Shown: positions 46,176-58,044 of the stretch, in pieces
How the letters are laid out: the number at the start of each line of letters is the position of its first letter
Position numbering within the stretch: position 1 is the stretch's first letter
Origin: Bidens hawaiensis
Taxonomy: Eukaryota; Streptophyta; Magnoliopsida; Asterales; Asteraceae
Direction: 5' to 3'
NCBI GenBank assembly: GCA_021521415.1
Contig: JAIQDT010000192.1
Coordinates: 620,001 to 684,000 of the forward strand
Length of the DNA: 64,000 bases
The notes under the pieces: model-generated
Told to the model about the DNA's origin: nothing
The model's input: the letters and a program-made list of their open reading frames with translations, nothing else
The model's database searches: none
Made by a program: the position numbers and the translations under genes

Positions 46176-46990
46176 TTAGTTCTTGGGATGGGGGGATAGG
46201 ACCTCCAACGTAACCAAAACTGGCACACCCAAATAGTGTTTCAAATAGTGACCGTCAAACACCTTGAAGATGTGTTCACCCTCATGGCTAAGCTCAATGG
46301 TACCATAATCGAACACTTGCCTAACACTATTAGGGCCAGACCATCGGGACTTCAGTTTCTTCAGAAATAAACAAAGGAGTGAGTTGTACATCTAGACGCG
46401 ATCTCCATTTGGAATTGCATGTGGTCCTTCAAACGATCATCGTGGAGTTTCTTCATTCTCTCCATGGAAATTCTCAAATTTTCATAAGCTTGGCCTCTCA
46501 ACTCCTCAAGCTCATTAATATGAACAAACTTCTTTTTTACCTGCGCATGCTAGATCACGATTAGTAGTTTTCAAAGCCTAATAGGCCTTATGCTCGAGTT
46601 CGAAAAGGAGATGACACACTTTTCCATACACAAATTTAAACATTGCCATACCAATCGGTGTAGTAGGCGTTACGAAAATCCTACAAAGTGTCATCCAATT
46701 TCTCAGAAAAATCCCTATATTTTGACTGACCGTATTCTCAAGTAATCTCTTGATGCTCTGATTGGTGACCTCGACCTGCCCGCTCGTCTGTCGGCGATAT
46801 GGTGTGGAGAAGCGATGATGAACACCATATCGAGACAATGCCTTCTCCAATTAGGCATTACAAAATTGTGTTCCATGGTCACTGATCAACGCTTTAGGGG
46901 CACAAATATCATAACAAGATAAATGGTACTCGTCTACAATCACTATCATGGATGAAATGAAATCACTTAGATTGACATTCAACAGCATGA
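46176..46990 (-). pseudogene. pol: Athila integrase, C-terminal two thirds
   Basis: Minus strand. The core reads PKALISDHGTQFCN (second Asp), an in-frame stop, then EKALSRYGVHHRFSTPYR and TSGQVEVTNQSIKRLLENTV with the catalytic Glu. The substrate-binding block IGMAMFKFVYGKVCHL and ELEHKAY ends at 46578. The C-terminal domain resumes at 46391 with KLKSRWSGPNSVRQVF and GHYLKHYLG. The first Asp and zinc domain are missing beyond 46990. These words are those of Athila elements. Inactive. Confidence 0.85.
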
Positions 46991-48700
46991 CAATTACATA
47001 TGCCTAAATTGGGGAACAAATCATCCACAAAGTTTAAACAATATTGATAGTGGTTAAGTATCGACAAGTTCATCATTATTGTAATTCACTTATAATAAAT
47101 ACCACAAAGTTTATTAAAGTAATTTACAAAATAACATATATTCCTTTCATATGTTTATAATCATTGAAAGTGCATGTGTGCATTTTTCATGTTGGTGCTC
47201 TTAGCATTTAATGACATATCTTGTTGTGTAGTTCATCTTAATGCACTCGCTGAATTTATTCTTGTCGTATTAAGTCATTTGATGTCTTGTCACATCGTCA
47301 ACGAAACATCTTTCAAGTCGTTTATTGTGCAAATATCTTCTTGAACTATCCATTAAACGACAAAATGATTTTATATGTCACGATACACATTGATTTATTT
47401 CATTTTAAAATTGCATGTGTTATCCGAAGGTATTGAACACAACATAATCAAATCAAAATTATAACATAATATTAAAACACTTTTTAACAACAATTCAATT
47501 GGATAAACTGACAGCATCTAGACATCAATTCTCAAATTCTCAAATTGTTATTATCTTCAGCACTTTTATCGTTTGACCAAGATCATCACAGTGATATTCT
47601 TTAGTGGTTTTCCTTGAGGTACTGCCTCAGTAGAGCTCCATGAAGTCATGCCATCGTTACCTTTTTTCATACCGAAACTCTAGTCTTGAACGGTCAAAAT
47701 TTTTCCAATCACAATAACACGTTAAACAATATTCCACATGCTAGTAGTTATATTTCGAAAAATTAATTGTGTTAATAACAATACCAAGTTGTTATCCCAT
47801 TAATAGTCTATCCGACATGTCACTTCTCGTATAAGAAACAAACCATTTATATTTGCAAACACATATTCTATTCCTTACAAAATATCTCTTTATATTTGCA
47901 TAACTTTATAAAGGTTCATAATAAAGTATTCTATTTCTAATACATATATTAGATAATTAAATATTACGAAATTCTTAGCGATTAAGCTTTTGCACAAACC
48001 AGATTTCTAACTTACTAGTTAGATATAACCATTTACCCAATGTTTCGGAGGTTTATTATTTAGAGACAACACAATGTCTAAGTTGCTCAGTAGAAGATTA
48101 ACAACTTCACGTTACTTGGTTTATAAAATAACCCATTTCTAACACTCTCATCAGTAGTCTAAACATTAGAGCATTATTTTTTCAAACATGGATGGCTTAC
48201 TAAAAACATTTTCAAAATCGTTTGTAAAATGTACGGTTTTTCATGATCCGTTTCTATTTTTAGACATAAATGACCACAAAAATTGGCTTGATTATTAAAA
48301 CCCATGAATTTACAAAACCATTTGTTAGAGAACAAATGATTAAAAAGTGTTTCCAAAAGGATGAATAAAATCAATCATTTTGTATAACGCTATTCAGATT
48401 ATGAACCCAAAATTCTTTATAAAGCAAATATTTATAAAAATCCGATTAATAATTTAAACTTTCATGAACTCAAAATTCTTTATAAAGGTTTTAAGATTGT
48501 CACAAACAATCTTGAGAAAGTTTAAATCTATTTTAAGATTCTAAGAGATGGGTCACAATTTCTAATTAAACAATATTAAAAAAATCAATTAAAGATACTC
48601 TCTTTATACATTTGGGAAACCATAGTAATTATACTGTATACAAATCTGAACGAGAATAACCAAAAATACCACAAAAACATATGAATTGATTCATACCAAA
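46991..48700. other. AT-rich DNA, nothing recognised
   Basis: No ORF with a known motif and no tandem array or clear terminal repeats. It begins where Athila integrase breaks off, so it may be an unidentified insertion or flanking DNA. Confidence 0.4.
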
Positions 48701-49600
48701 GTTGTAACATTTTATCGAATGCCGGATTCTTTGACGAGTTGAAACTAGACAAAAGCCGAGTTGATCATCGTGTTGATACCGTACCGGAACAGTGCTCACA
48801 TTTCCTAACTCGTGTTGACAGAGACCCGAGCGTCACATCTATGTCATGTCTTCTTGTACGGTTGATGGACGCCTCTTGACTACCCCAAGTCAACTACACC
48901 CTCCTACCTGCAATATTGAACAAACCATAGTTCTCGGTTGTGGTTGAGGAATTTTGCTAAACATAGGTTACTAAAATAGATTTCGGGCTACCTCCTCGAG
49001 TATGTCTGTTTCCCCGGGTACAACAGCCGAAGCAGTGTGTACTGGTGGGATTACCCTAGCACCCGAACTATATTTGTCACGAAAGTTCAAGATCATGAAA
49101 GTTGGAAACAAACTAAACTATCTATGGTGTGTGGTGTGAGCTGTTTTCTACTGATGTGTGTAATTGGGTTGTGACTGATCTCGTTTTCGGTATCTCAAAA
49201 CTTCCAGCCAATCTTTCTATACCTAGTAAGTCAGGCGATTAGTCAGCATGATAATTGTCGATGTAGGACACACTCACTTGACACTTGGCAACTGGTGGCA
49301 CATGTAGTCGACACTTGGCACACTCCACTCACACATGGCATGGTGAATCGCTAGATGTACCGACACTTGTCACTAGGTTGTTCCTTACGTCAACACTTGT
49401 CACTCATTAAACCTAATTTTGTCACTTGTCGTAGTACACGGTCCAACCACACAAAAATACTAAGGCGGGTCTCAAGCCTGCGAATTGTAAAGTTTGCCGT
49501 CGAAGCGCCACCATGCGCCCATCGCACGAGCCAGTGCGCGTCGGATGCTCTGCGCCCTTGCTAATTTTATTAAGTGTGTCTATTCACATAAAAATATATT
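48701..49600. repeat. unclassified LTR-like DNA with CACTTGNCA words
   Basis: Less AT-rich than its flanks. About eight copies of GACACTTGGCA or CACTTGTCACT lie at 49268-49440. On the minus strand near 49060-48950 a short open phrase reads ARVIPPVHTASAVVPGETD, which I cannot assign. The word cluster looks like the LTR/UTR word arrays elsewhere in the window. Confidence 0.35.
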
Positions 49601-50430
49601 CTTGTGAGTTCTCCCATTTATAAACAACTCACAAGTGTATCATTCTACCAATTTGAGACAAACTCATTTTCCATTTCACGAATGTTCAATTTCTTACTTT
49701 TAGAGTATCGATGTTACATTCATCTCTACTCTTTAGACACGTTAATAACTCATTTCTTAGTAACGCATACTAAAATATATTATATAATAGTGTAGTCCAA
49801 AATTTTCCAACATCATAAAACTAATATTTATATGTGTTTATTTTTATTCTTTTGATCCTTTGGTTACATGTTTAATAAAAAGGGGAAAAAAGATAGAGGA
49901 AGAAGGGGTGATGAAGGGTAGGTGGGTGGGGTTTTTCCCCCTTTTTTTAATAAGTTATTTAGGATTTGTTTATTGTATAATAATTTTTTTCTTTTAGTAA
50001 AATAAATTAAAATTATTAAGCTAACTAAATGTTTAATTTATTTTTAACTAAATTTATAGTTTATAATTTATTTTTTTTAACATAGTTAACTAATTAAATT
50101 TTTAGTTTATTAGTTTTTATTTACTTATGTTTAATTTCCGTTAGTTTTTTAAATAAAAATAAAAATATTTTATGATTTAGTTTTGTTATTTTTAATTAAA
50201 AATTAAATCTTTAAGGTAGTTTAAGGATGTGTTGTCTTGAGGATAATTCAGGATAAAAATAAGATGGTATGCAAGATTGATCGGGTTTTAAGATAGTTCC
50301 ATTTAGGGTTGCCCTCCTTGCACCCTTAATTGCCCCAAAGTAAAACTTTCAAAAATCAAATTTATCATGTTGTATAAAATAAAAAATATATATTTATAAG
50401 GGTCAAGTTATTCTATAAAGGGTAATAATA
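49601..50430. other. AT-rich DNA, nothing recognised
   Basis: Long A/T runs; no gene or element border seen before the foldback arm. Confidence 0.5.
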
Positions 50431-50689
50431 ATAAGAAGAGTGAGAAACCAAAAATAATTGACATGTGTCAAGTGGGGTAAAAAAAAAGGGTATAAAAGTA
50501 ATTGTACACATTTTCTCTCTCTATGCGCAAGACACATGTTAATACCCCCATCATTTTAAACGTTTATAACTTTTTCATATGATATTTTTTTTTAAAAAAT
50601 GCATCATAATAACAAGCGTTTTTTTATCTTTAACATGAGTATAATTTTTGTTATATAAAATTTAAAACAAAAATCACGTCATTATGACT

Positions 50690-51560
50690 TTTCGCACACC
50701 ATTGTATCTTTTCGCTTATCATTGTGTCTTTTTTCGTCATTATGTCTTTTCACACACCATTGTGTCTTTTTGCTTATAATTGTGTCGTTTTTCGCCATTG
50801 TGTCTTTTCGCACACCATTGTGTCTTTTCGCTTATCATTGTGTCTTTTGTCGTCATTGTGTCTTTTTGCACACCATTGTGTCTTTTTGCTTATCATTGTG
50901 TTTTTTTCGTCATTGTGTCTTTTCGCACACAATTGTGTGTTTTCACTTATAATTGTGTCTTTTTTCGTCATTGTGTCTTTTCACACACCATTGTGTCTTT
51001 TCGCTTATCATTGTGTCTTTTTCGTCATTGTGTCTTTTCGTACACCATTGAGTCTTTTCGCTTATCATTGTGTCTTTTTTCGTCATTGTGTCTTTTCGCA
51101 CACCATTGTGTCTTTTCGGTTATCATTGTGTCTTTTTTTGTCATTGTGTCTTTTCCCTCACCATTATGTCTTTTCGCTTATCTTTATGTCTTTTTTCGTC
51201 ATTGTGTCTTTTCGCACACCATTGTGTCTTTTCGCTTATCATTGTGTCTTTTTTCGTCATTGTGTATTTTCGCACACCATTGTGTCTTTTCGCTTATCAT
51301 TGTGTCTTTTCGCACACCATTGTGTCTTTTTTCGACATTGTGGCTTTTCGCACACCATTGTGTCTTTTTTCGCCATTGTGTCTTTTCGCACACCATTGTG
51401 TCTTTTTTCGCACACCATTGTGTCTTTTTTCGCCATTGTGTATTTTCTCACATCATTGTGTCTTTTTTCGCACACCATTGTGTCTTTTCGTTTATCATTG
51501 TGTCTTTTTTCGCTATTGTGTTTTTTCTTCATCGTGTCTTTCAACTCATCATTATGTTTT
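50690..51560 (+). repeat. CATTGTGTCTTTTCGC minisatellite
   Basis: About 45 copies of a 19-base word group into units of about 57 bases (three words ending CACAC, CTTATC and TTCGT). All three forward frames stay open for long stretches, giving Cys/Phe/His-rich ORFs that are artefacts of the repeat. Confidence 0.95.
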
Positions 51561-51599
51561 TTTAAATACTAATAACACCATTGTGTAATATTAATATGT

Positions 51600-51779
51600 A
51601 AAAATAATGATAAAATAACAACAAATTATCTAATACATAAAACACAATGATTAATACATGTTACACAATAACTTAAAACGTAAAATACAATGGTGAATAC
51701 GTATAACACAATGACCTAAAACGTAAGACACAATGATGAATACGTATTACACAATGGCCTAAAACGTAAGACACAATGG

Positions 51780-51824
<45 letters not shown>

Positions 51825-51900
51825 CACAATGACTTGAAACGTAAAACACAATGGAAACAACATATTACACAATGACACAATGAACAACAAAAAAACACAA
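51600..51900 (-). repeat. inverted counterpart array with (TA)n
   Basis: Words such as AAACGTAAGACACAATGGTG and CGTATTACACAATGG repeat. ACACAATG is the complement of CATTGTGT from the left array. A (TA)n run of about 20 units interrupts it at 51784-51822. Confidence 0.85.
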
Positions 51901-52195
51901 TTAAAAAACCCATTAATTTTTTTTTAATTTTGTATAACAATATGATACTCATATTAAAGATAAAAAAATGCTTATTATTATGGTGAATTTTTTTAAAAAA
52001 AAATAATGTCGTATGAAAAAGTTATGAACATTTTTAAATGATGAAGAGAATTGGCATGTGTCTTGCATGTGGAGAGAGAAAGTCAATAAAGATGGGTTAT
52101 TACCTTCATGCCCTTTCAATAAATTTTTATTTATTAAATTAATCTCAGTCATTCAAATATAAGATCAATGGACTAGATTCCTTCTCACCATTCTC

Positions 52196-53060
52196 ATTTT
52201 TGTTGTCGTTTATATTTTAACTTTACCCTAATACATTATATTAATTGATTAAGTTGATTTTTAGATTGATAAATGAGATCTCTCAATTATTAGTTTTCAT
52301 ATTAAATAAATTTCAATTTATAATAATTAACTTTTCTTAAAATATAAATATTTTGATTTTAAATATTTAAAATTAATCGACTTACTAATATATAAATATA
52401 ATGATGTAAATGAAAACAGACAAACTAGAAGGGACAAGAGGGACCAATATTTGTGTACAATTATCATGTACGAGCCATTCTTATCATGCCCACCACTGTA
52501 AAGTTAATTTGCCAACCTTTTAAAGACTTCATTGTAAACTAAAGGAAGATTTAGATTTGTTTTTAGGGGAAAATATATAATCACATGATAAAATTTTGGT
52601 CATTTTCTAAAAAAGCCAAATGACTTTTATAACAAATAAAATTCATATCCCTATCACTTTCTGTCTCCACTTGTTTTACTTTCTAATTGAAAAAGACGAT
52701 TAAAGTTTATATCATCGTACTTTATGCCAAATTTATTGTTATTTTCTTTTTATAAATAATCAGTGAAAGTACATTGCGTAATTGAAACATGGTAAACAAT
52801 AACAAAAGTGATACGGTCTAAAAAGGAATACACACATTTAACAATATCACACATTTAACAATATCTAATACGCAAAACAAAGGCATAGATCGACGTATTT
52901 TCACTAGAAGTTATCAAGCAATATCAAGTCATAAATTGTAAAAGACACAAGAGTGGTGTGTCTGAAGATGTCCTTGATTATACCCTGGTTTCTTCTTCGA
53001 AGTTCCACCGACTAGACTTAATGCTCAAAAGTCAGCATTGCTAATGCTATGATGTATAAA
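52196..53060. other. AT-rich DNA, nothing recognised
   Basis: No coding motif, no array. Ends at the G-run. Confidence 0.5.
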
Positions 53061-53072
53061 CCTAGAGTCAAC

Positions 53073-53154
53073 GGGGGGGGGGGGGGGGGGGGGTCGAGCT
53101 CAAAATGTATACAAAGTTTCAAAAACGAGGGGGGGGGGGTGGGGGTGGGGCGGG
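53073..53154 (+). repeat. G-tract cluster (21 G, then interrupted G runs)
   Basis: A run of 21 G at 53073-53093, then 11 G at 53129-53139 and GGGGG, GGGG and GGG blocks to 53154. Such DNA can form G-quadruplexes on the plus strand. Run length may be wrong in the assembly. Confidence 0.85.
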
Positions 53155-54195
53155 CTCAAATTTTCGGCCGAAAAGGTCTAAACCATACACTACGTATAAA
53201 ATTTTCGATCGAAAACGGGTAAATTTACACTACTGCGCAAAAAAAAAAAATTAAACCGGGGTCACCCTGGGCCTCAATGAAACTTCGTCAGGGGCTCGTA
53301 CAACGAGAAACGACAATAGTTAGTTAACATGGTAAAAAAGAGATAACACATCAACGTGTTACGTTGTTGTCGTGAATAATTATTTACATAACGAATTATA
53401 AAAAACCTAATTATACCATTAAAGCAATATTTAAAAAATAAATAATAAAAAAACTAATTATACTATTAAAGCAAGATGATTTTTTCACATGACATCGTTA
53501 TATGACCCACACATAGAATAAGTTATATAAATATTCTAGATGAATCCAATGTTGTATTTAAAGAGGTTTTCAAAGATTTATGAATTGTAAATTTTAATTT
53601 ATCATTTTTTATTTCTTATTAATCCATAATGTATGTAATTATGCATATTATTAAAACTATTAAATTTAACTTATTTTTTGGTATTTTTCAAACCACCTGT
53701 GTATCATACGGGCTATATTATAGTAGCCTAATAATATAAATTCTTGTTATTTATAGAAATAATAACTAGATATAAATGACAAAAGTTAAGTAAATGTTTA
53801 TTTACACTAATTTTTTATGGGTATTGATATGATTATATATGTAATTAGAAATTTATATATATATAGGATGAGTATCATTACAGAACTGTTAAATTATTTA
53901 AGAATTTGAAGAAACCATTGAAACCTAACGTTTTTTTATTAAAAAAATTGTATGTTAATGTTATTTGAGTGTAGTTTCATCATTTTATATATCCATAATT
54001 ACAATTACAATTTTGAAAATTAGTTTTTATACATCTCAATGTTTTGTTTTACACCTATGTAAATTTGGTAGTACATAAATTTTACACATATGTAAACTTG
54101 TATTTAATATATGTAATCAAAATTTTTAATATAAAATGTGATTGTTTAGAGTTCCTAAAAGTTCTTAACTTTTTTAGAGTTCTTAAATGATACCA

Positions 54196-54258
<63 letters not shown>

Positions 54259-54785
54259 GCATACACACACACATATATATACTAGTTTTTATCCCCTGTA
54301 TTACGGGGTCGTATTATATTATTTGTTTTTAATATTTATCATTTTTGAATTTTTATTTTTTTTATTGTATGAAAGTTAATAATATACTTATGGTTTTTTA
54401 TATTAAATTGTTTTACAAATAAATGCGATGTTATAACCCGGTTTAAAATCTATATGAGTTTAATGGGACCCAAGACCCGTTTATTTTTTTACTATAAAAT
54501 TGATTTTTTAATTATAAATAACATATATTTTTTTATATAATTTAGATATTCATTTTTAGTATATTCCTACTTTATAGGATTTTTGTATCCAATTTTTTTT
54601 TTAAATTAGTTTTAATTTAATTAGATATTATAACCCGTTTAAGAAATATGTGGGTTTGATAAGACCGATACCCGTGAATTCGGGTCAAATGCATGAGAAG
54701 CCTCCATTTAAAAATCAAACAAATTTGGTGACTCCAAAAAAAGGGGGAGCGACCATATCATGACACGTAGGATTTTTATTTTTTC

Positions 54786-54818
<33 letters not shown>

Positions 54819-54840
54819 CAATTAATAATACATATAATCA
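53155..54840. other. AT-rich DNA with (TA)n tracts and repeat-like GTGTAT.AC.GGG motifs
   Basis: (TA)n tracts lie at about 54203-54258 and 54794-54818. The phrase ACTAGTTTTTATCCCCTGTA then TTACGGGG (about 54283-54310) and a relative at 53695-53720 resemble a common plant repeat terminus. No genes seen. Confidence 0.45.
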
Positions 54841-55310
54841 GACTGGTTTCATTAAGAGTTATTGGATTTTAATAAACATTGTAGCTTGGGGAGTGAAACG
54901 AGCTTAAAGTATAAAGCGGAAGTGGTCAACTCATTAGCTGGAAGTGGTAGTGACTAATATGTGATAGCTGGATTATTAAAATTCAATAATCCTTTCATTA
55001 AATATGTAAAACCTAGTTATCATGTTGGTCTCATTAAATATGCAAACTAGTAATCTCCTTGTTAGGGTTAATATTAAATCCATAGGTTTTGGATTAGCGA
55101 GGGTTACTTATGCAAATAAGGTTACAAGGTAATAAAAAGAGGATATTGGATTTTAATAATCTAACCTTTTGACTATTGATCGGTATTAATCTTAACTTCC
55201 TATTGGTCTCCACCGAGCCTGCTTCGTAGCGTAGACTAACCAAGTTAGTTTTGGGACAAAATATTTCGAAGTTGAGGGGGTATAACAAAAATTCTGTTTA
55301 TTATAAGAAA
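54841..55310. repeat. MITE-like inverted repeats (TTGGATTTTAATAA)
   Basis: GTTATTGGATTTTAATAA (54858) faces GGATTATTAAAATTCAATAA (54971) in inverted orientation. A third copy, ATTGGATTTTAATAATC, lies at 55145. This suggests one or two nested MITEs. Borders and target duplications are not resolved. Confidence 0.4.
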
Positions 55311-55834
55311 ATTTTCTTTTTCTTCTTTAACAATCCACTCCTCATCGCCGACTATCAGCTCACGACTCCAACGCCAAGGATGCTAAAAGTCTGAATCCCA
55401 TGCTTCAATCTCTCTTTTAACTTCTTAACCTCAAATTGTTCTAGAAAATTTTGGATGTTTTGGGGGAAATTAAGAACTCTAGTTTCTTTTTCGCAAAATT
55501 GCAGATTTGCCGTTATGAAACCTCTACTTTGTCTGTATCACACACAAATAAAAGATGAAAAAAGCTCCGTTCACCATCACCGTCTAGCTGACCACCACTA
55601 GCAACCACCTTTGTTCATTGCAGAAAAAACAAACCCAAAATCCGAAACCCTAATTCGTAAGTCAAAGTATATGAAAACTATTACCTAGAATGAATAAAAT
55701 TGAAAACAATGGTTTGTATCGTTTTAAATACACATATTGCTAAACACATATATTTTTCTCTAGTTTGTATGGTTTTAAATAATTTTTAGTTCGTTTTTAT
55801 TTAGAATTTGTATGCTACTAACATATTTTCATTT
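55311..55834. other. non-repetitive-looking DNA upstream of Athila LTR
   Basis: CT-rich then mixed sequence (ATCGCCGACTATCAGCTCAC, CACCGTCTAGCTGACCACC). It could be a fragment of gene 5' UTR or old LTR leader. No ORF or splice structure I can defend. Confidence 0.35.
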
Positions 55835-57390
55835 TGTAGGTCCCGGGGTTCAAAAAGATTAAAATAATAAAAAAGCTAAAACAAGTTGGAACCTTGAACC
55901 AGGATTGAACCGGACCAGATCAACGAACGAACACGACCATGTAGGCATAGCCACGCCACGTGATTAGGAGAAGAACCAACGTCACAGAACATGGTGGCGT
56001 TGGACTATTTTTTTGCTAAGCCACTTCATGTGGCCATTTTCATCCTGCTCTCCGTGCAACAAAGAGAGCCTATTTTACTAGAAAGTTCCGTCGTTTTGAG
56101 GGGGTTGGAGGCCTAAATCACTATATAAACAACATTAACCTTAACCCTGAGAAGAGACATGAATCAAGAGCTGCCAAAGATAAATATTTGAGCTACTATC
56201 GCGCATTTTGGAGCTTTTGAAGAGTACAAATCAGACGGTGAAGTGCCTTTTTAAGAGAGATCGAAGATTCACGAGTTTTATCACCTTTAATCTTTCATTG
56301 TCTATTTTAAATTGATGTTCACTATGACTTTTATTTGTGTTTTATTTGATTTAGCGATGCTAGCTAGGCTAAACTTATTAGGTTGCCTACGCTTTTATGA
56401 TGAACCATTGTTGAAGTTTAATTTTATTTGGAAATTTTCTTTTGCTTATGGATTTATGTATCAGTAATGAGTTTGATTTTATTTATTTGATGCATATGTT
56501 TGCTTGGCTTTATTTGATGAGTTTTATTGTTTCACAAAGTCTTTGTTGTGTATTTCATATGATAGGATCTGTTAGGTCAATAACTATGTGTTCTTAACTA
56601 CTTTGTGACTGATTGATAATAAGATCATAGAAATAATATTATTAATCAAATAAGTAAAAGTGTGCTGCTAATCTTAAAAGATGTAAGGCGATAGATTATT
56701 TGATAGGTCTTTGTTGATTAAGATTTCTAGATTTCGTTCTTCGTAAGGAGTCCGTCTAGGTTTGATTTGTTAGCTTTGTCTATTGAGTTGAATGAATTTA
56801 TTAAACTACCTTTGATTTCCACGTTGTAAGGTAGGATTTCAGTTAAAGGTATTCATTCATATTTAATTAGATAACTGGAAGGAATTCTAATATTAATACT
56901 GGTGTTTTTAAAATCTTAATAGAAATCCTTATGTGTCTACTTGAGAAGGTTAAGGGTCCTGTTCGGGTTTTGTTTAAGTGATTATTTTATGATCCTACTT
57001 TAATAACAAGCATTTTCCAATTATTTGATAACTGAAACTTTGGAGATTCTTTCCTAGCAAGTTTTTCATCGTCATCTGATTTAAATCCACTAAATTGTCT
57101 TTTGATTATTTTATTTGTTTTTCTTAATTAGTTAAATTTAAGTTTTTGGTAACCCCCCTAATAATAATAATAATTAAATAGTCGTGTCAATTAGTCGAGT
57201 CTAATTAGATAAATTATATAATTTAACGAGTCTCGTGGGTTTGATATCCGGACTTACTTAGCTTTACTAGAGTCGATCTGTTCACTTGCCGATTAGTAGT
57301 TTAGTCGCGTTTTAGAGTGTCTAGAGTATTACTTATTGCCTATTTTAAGTTAAATTAGTTAATAATTGTTAACCTACTTTTAGCACATCA
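55835..57390 (+). mobile_element. 5' LTR of plus-strand Athila element
   Basis: Starts TGTAGGTCCCGGGG and ends TTTTAGCACATCA directly before an Athila-type PBS, 1556 bases. A TATA box (CACTATATAAACAAC) is at 56119-56133. The R/U5 part (56340-56640) is homologous to 61905-62160, the remnant of the 3' LTR. Confidence 0.85.
56119..56133 (+). promoter_or_regulatory. TATA box of Athila 5' LTR
   Basis: CACTATATAAACAAC is a near-ideal plant TATA context, about 285 bases into the LTR. Confidence 0.65.
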
Positions 57391-57412
57391 AGTTTTTTGC
57401 AGCGTTGCCGGG
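57391..57412 (+). other. primer binding site, tRNA-Asp type, mutated
   Basis: TTTTTTGCAGCGTTGCCGGG follows the LTR. Athila elements use TGGCGCCGTTGCCGGGGA, the complement of the tRNA-Asp 3' end; here GGCGCC has become GCAGC. Confidence 0.8.
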
Positions 57413-57565
57413 GACTCTTGGAGATTGCGTTGATTATCTTTGATTGGACTTTCTTGTTTCATAAGTGCTATTTGTTCTATTTTTTTGAGTCATAGGAGTC
57501 TAATTTGTTTTATTTTATATTATTCTTAGCTTTATTTTCAAGTCTTTCCATAGAGTCTACTTATT
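57413..57565 (+). other. Athila leader
   Basis: T-rich leader between PBS and gag; no coding motif. Confidence 0.6.
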
Positions 57566-58044
57566 AAGTTTTAATGCTTTTACAGGTTTATGCCACATGT
57601 TCGATCACACGGACCACCACCGGGAAATCTAGGAGCTACTCCATTAAAGTTCGAGTCCAGTTCTTCATTAGGTTCATATTCACCGTTTTCAGAGAAACAT
57701 CCCGTCAATATTTATTCCACACCAAAATTATCACCACAAAGTTCACTGCCATCAAACCCTGGAAGTATTCCAGATAATCAAATGGCCGATAACAATCGAA
57801 TCGTTTACCAACAAGCATTCGAGTGTTTCGCCGGAAGTCACTCTCCCATCATCATTCTCGAAACTGTTAACCCGAACTCATGGAAAATTCCGTCTTACAT
57901 CATGACCGCTATCACTCAAGGTTGTTAGTTTCACAGGCATGAAGAAGAAGATGCACCAGCACATGTCTCATGTCTCAACCTATTCAGAAGAAATTCAATA
58001 TGCAAGGTTCTATAGAAGATGCTATATTTCTTCACCTTTTTTTG
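57566..58044 (+). pseudogene. gag: Athila gag, N-terminal part, interrupted by solo LTR
   Basis: The open stretch 57590-57928 (from PHVRSHGPPPGNLGATPLKF) has a Ser/Pro-rich head, then PSYIMTAITQGC, the block that starts the Athila capsid. A TAG at 57926-57928 breaks the frame. It continues as HEEEDAPAHVS and reaches EDA-F-HLF-like wording at 58040, where the solo LTR sits. The start codon could be 57566 or 57590. Confidence 0.75.

Larger units (their letters stand above)
50431..52195. mobile_element. foldback (Mutator-like) element with minisatellite arms
   Basis: The two ends are inverted copies. TTTTCTCTCTCTATGCGCAA and GACACATG (about 50510-50540) match the reverse complement of the right arm (about 52050-52080). 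Further matches are TAACTTTTTCATA and TTTTTTATCTTTAA.ATGAGTAT. The outer ends share ATRAGAA.RGTGAGAA, like some Mutator-type MITE termini. The middle is the CATTGTGTCTTTT array on the left and its inverted, shorter counterpart on the right. No transposase. The target duplication is not clear. Confidence 0.65.

Noticed and set aside
50722..51588. Long overlapping ORFs (up to 282 codons) rich in Cys, Phe and His
   Set aside because: All three forward frames are open because the 19-base word lacks stops; the proteins are translated minisatellite.
54280..54312. Helitron 3' end (CTAG plus hairpin) on the minus strand
   Set aside because: The hairpin has only about four good pairs, no matching 5' TC end or Rep/helicase was found, and the phrase is a common plant repeat terminus.
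55311..55700. Possible host gene 5' UTR or first exon
   Set aside because: No start codon with an open frame, no conserved peptide, and it abuts an Athila LTR.
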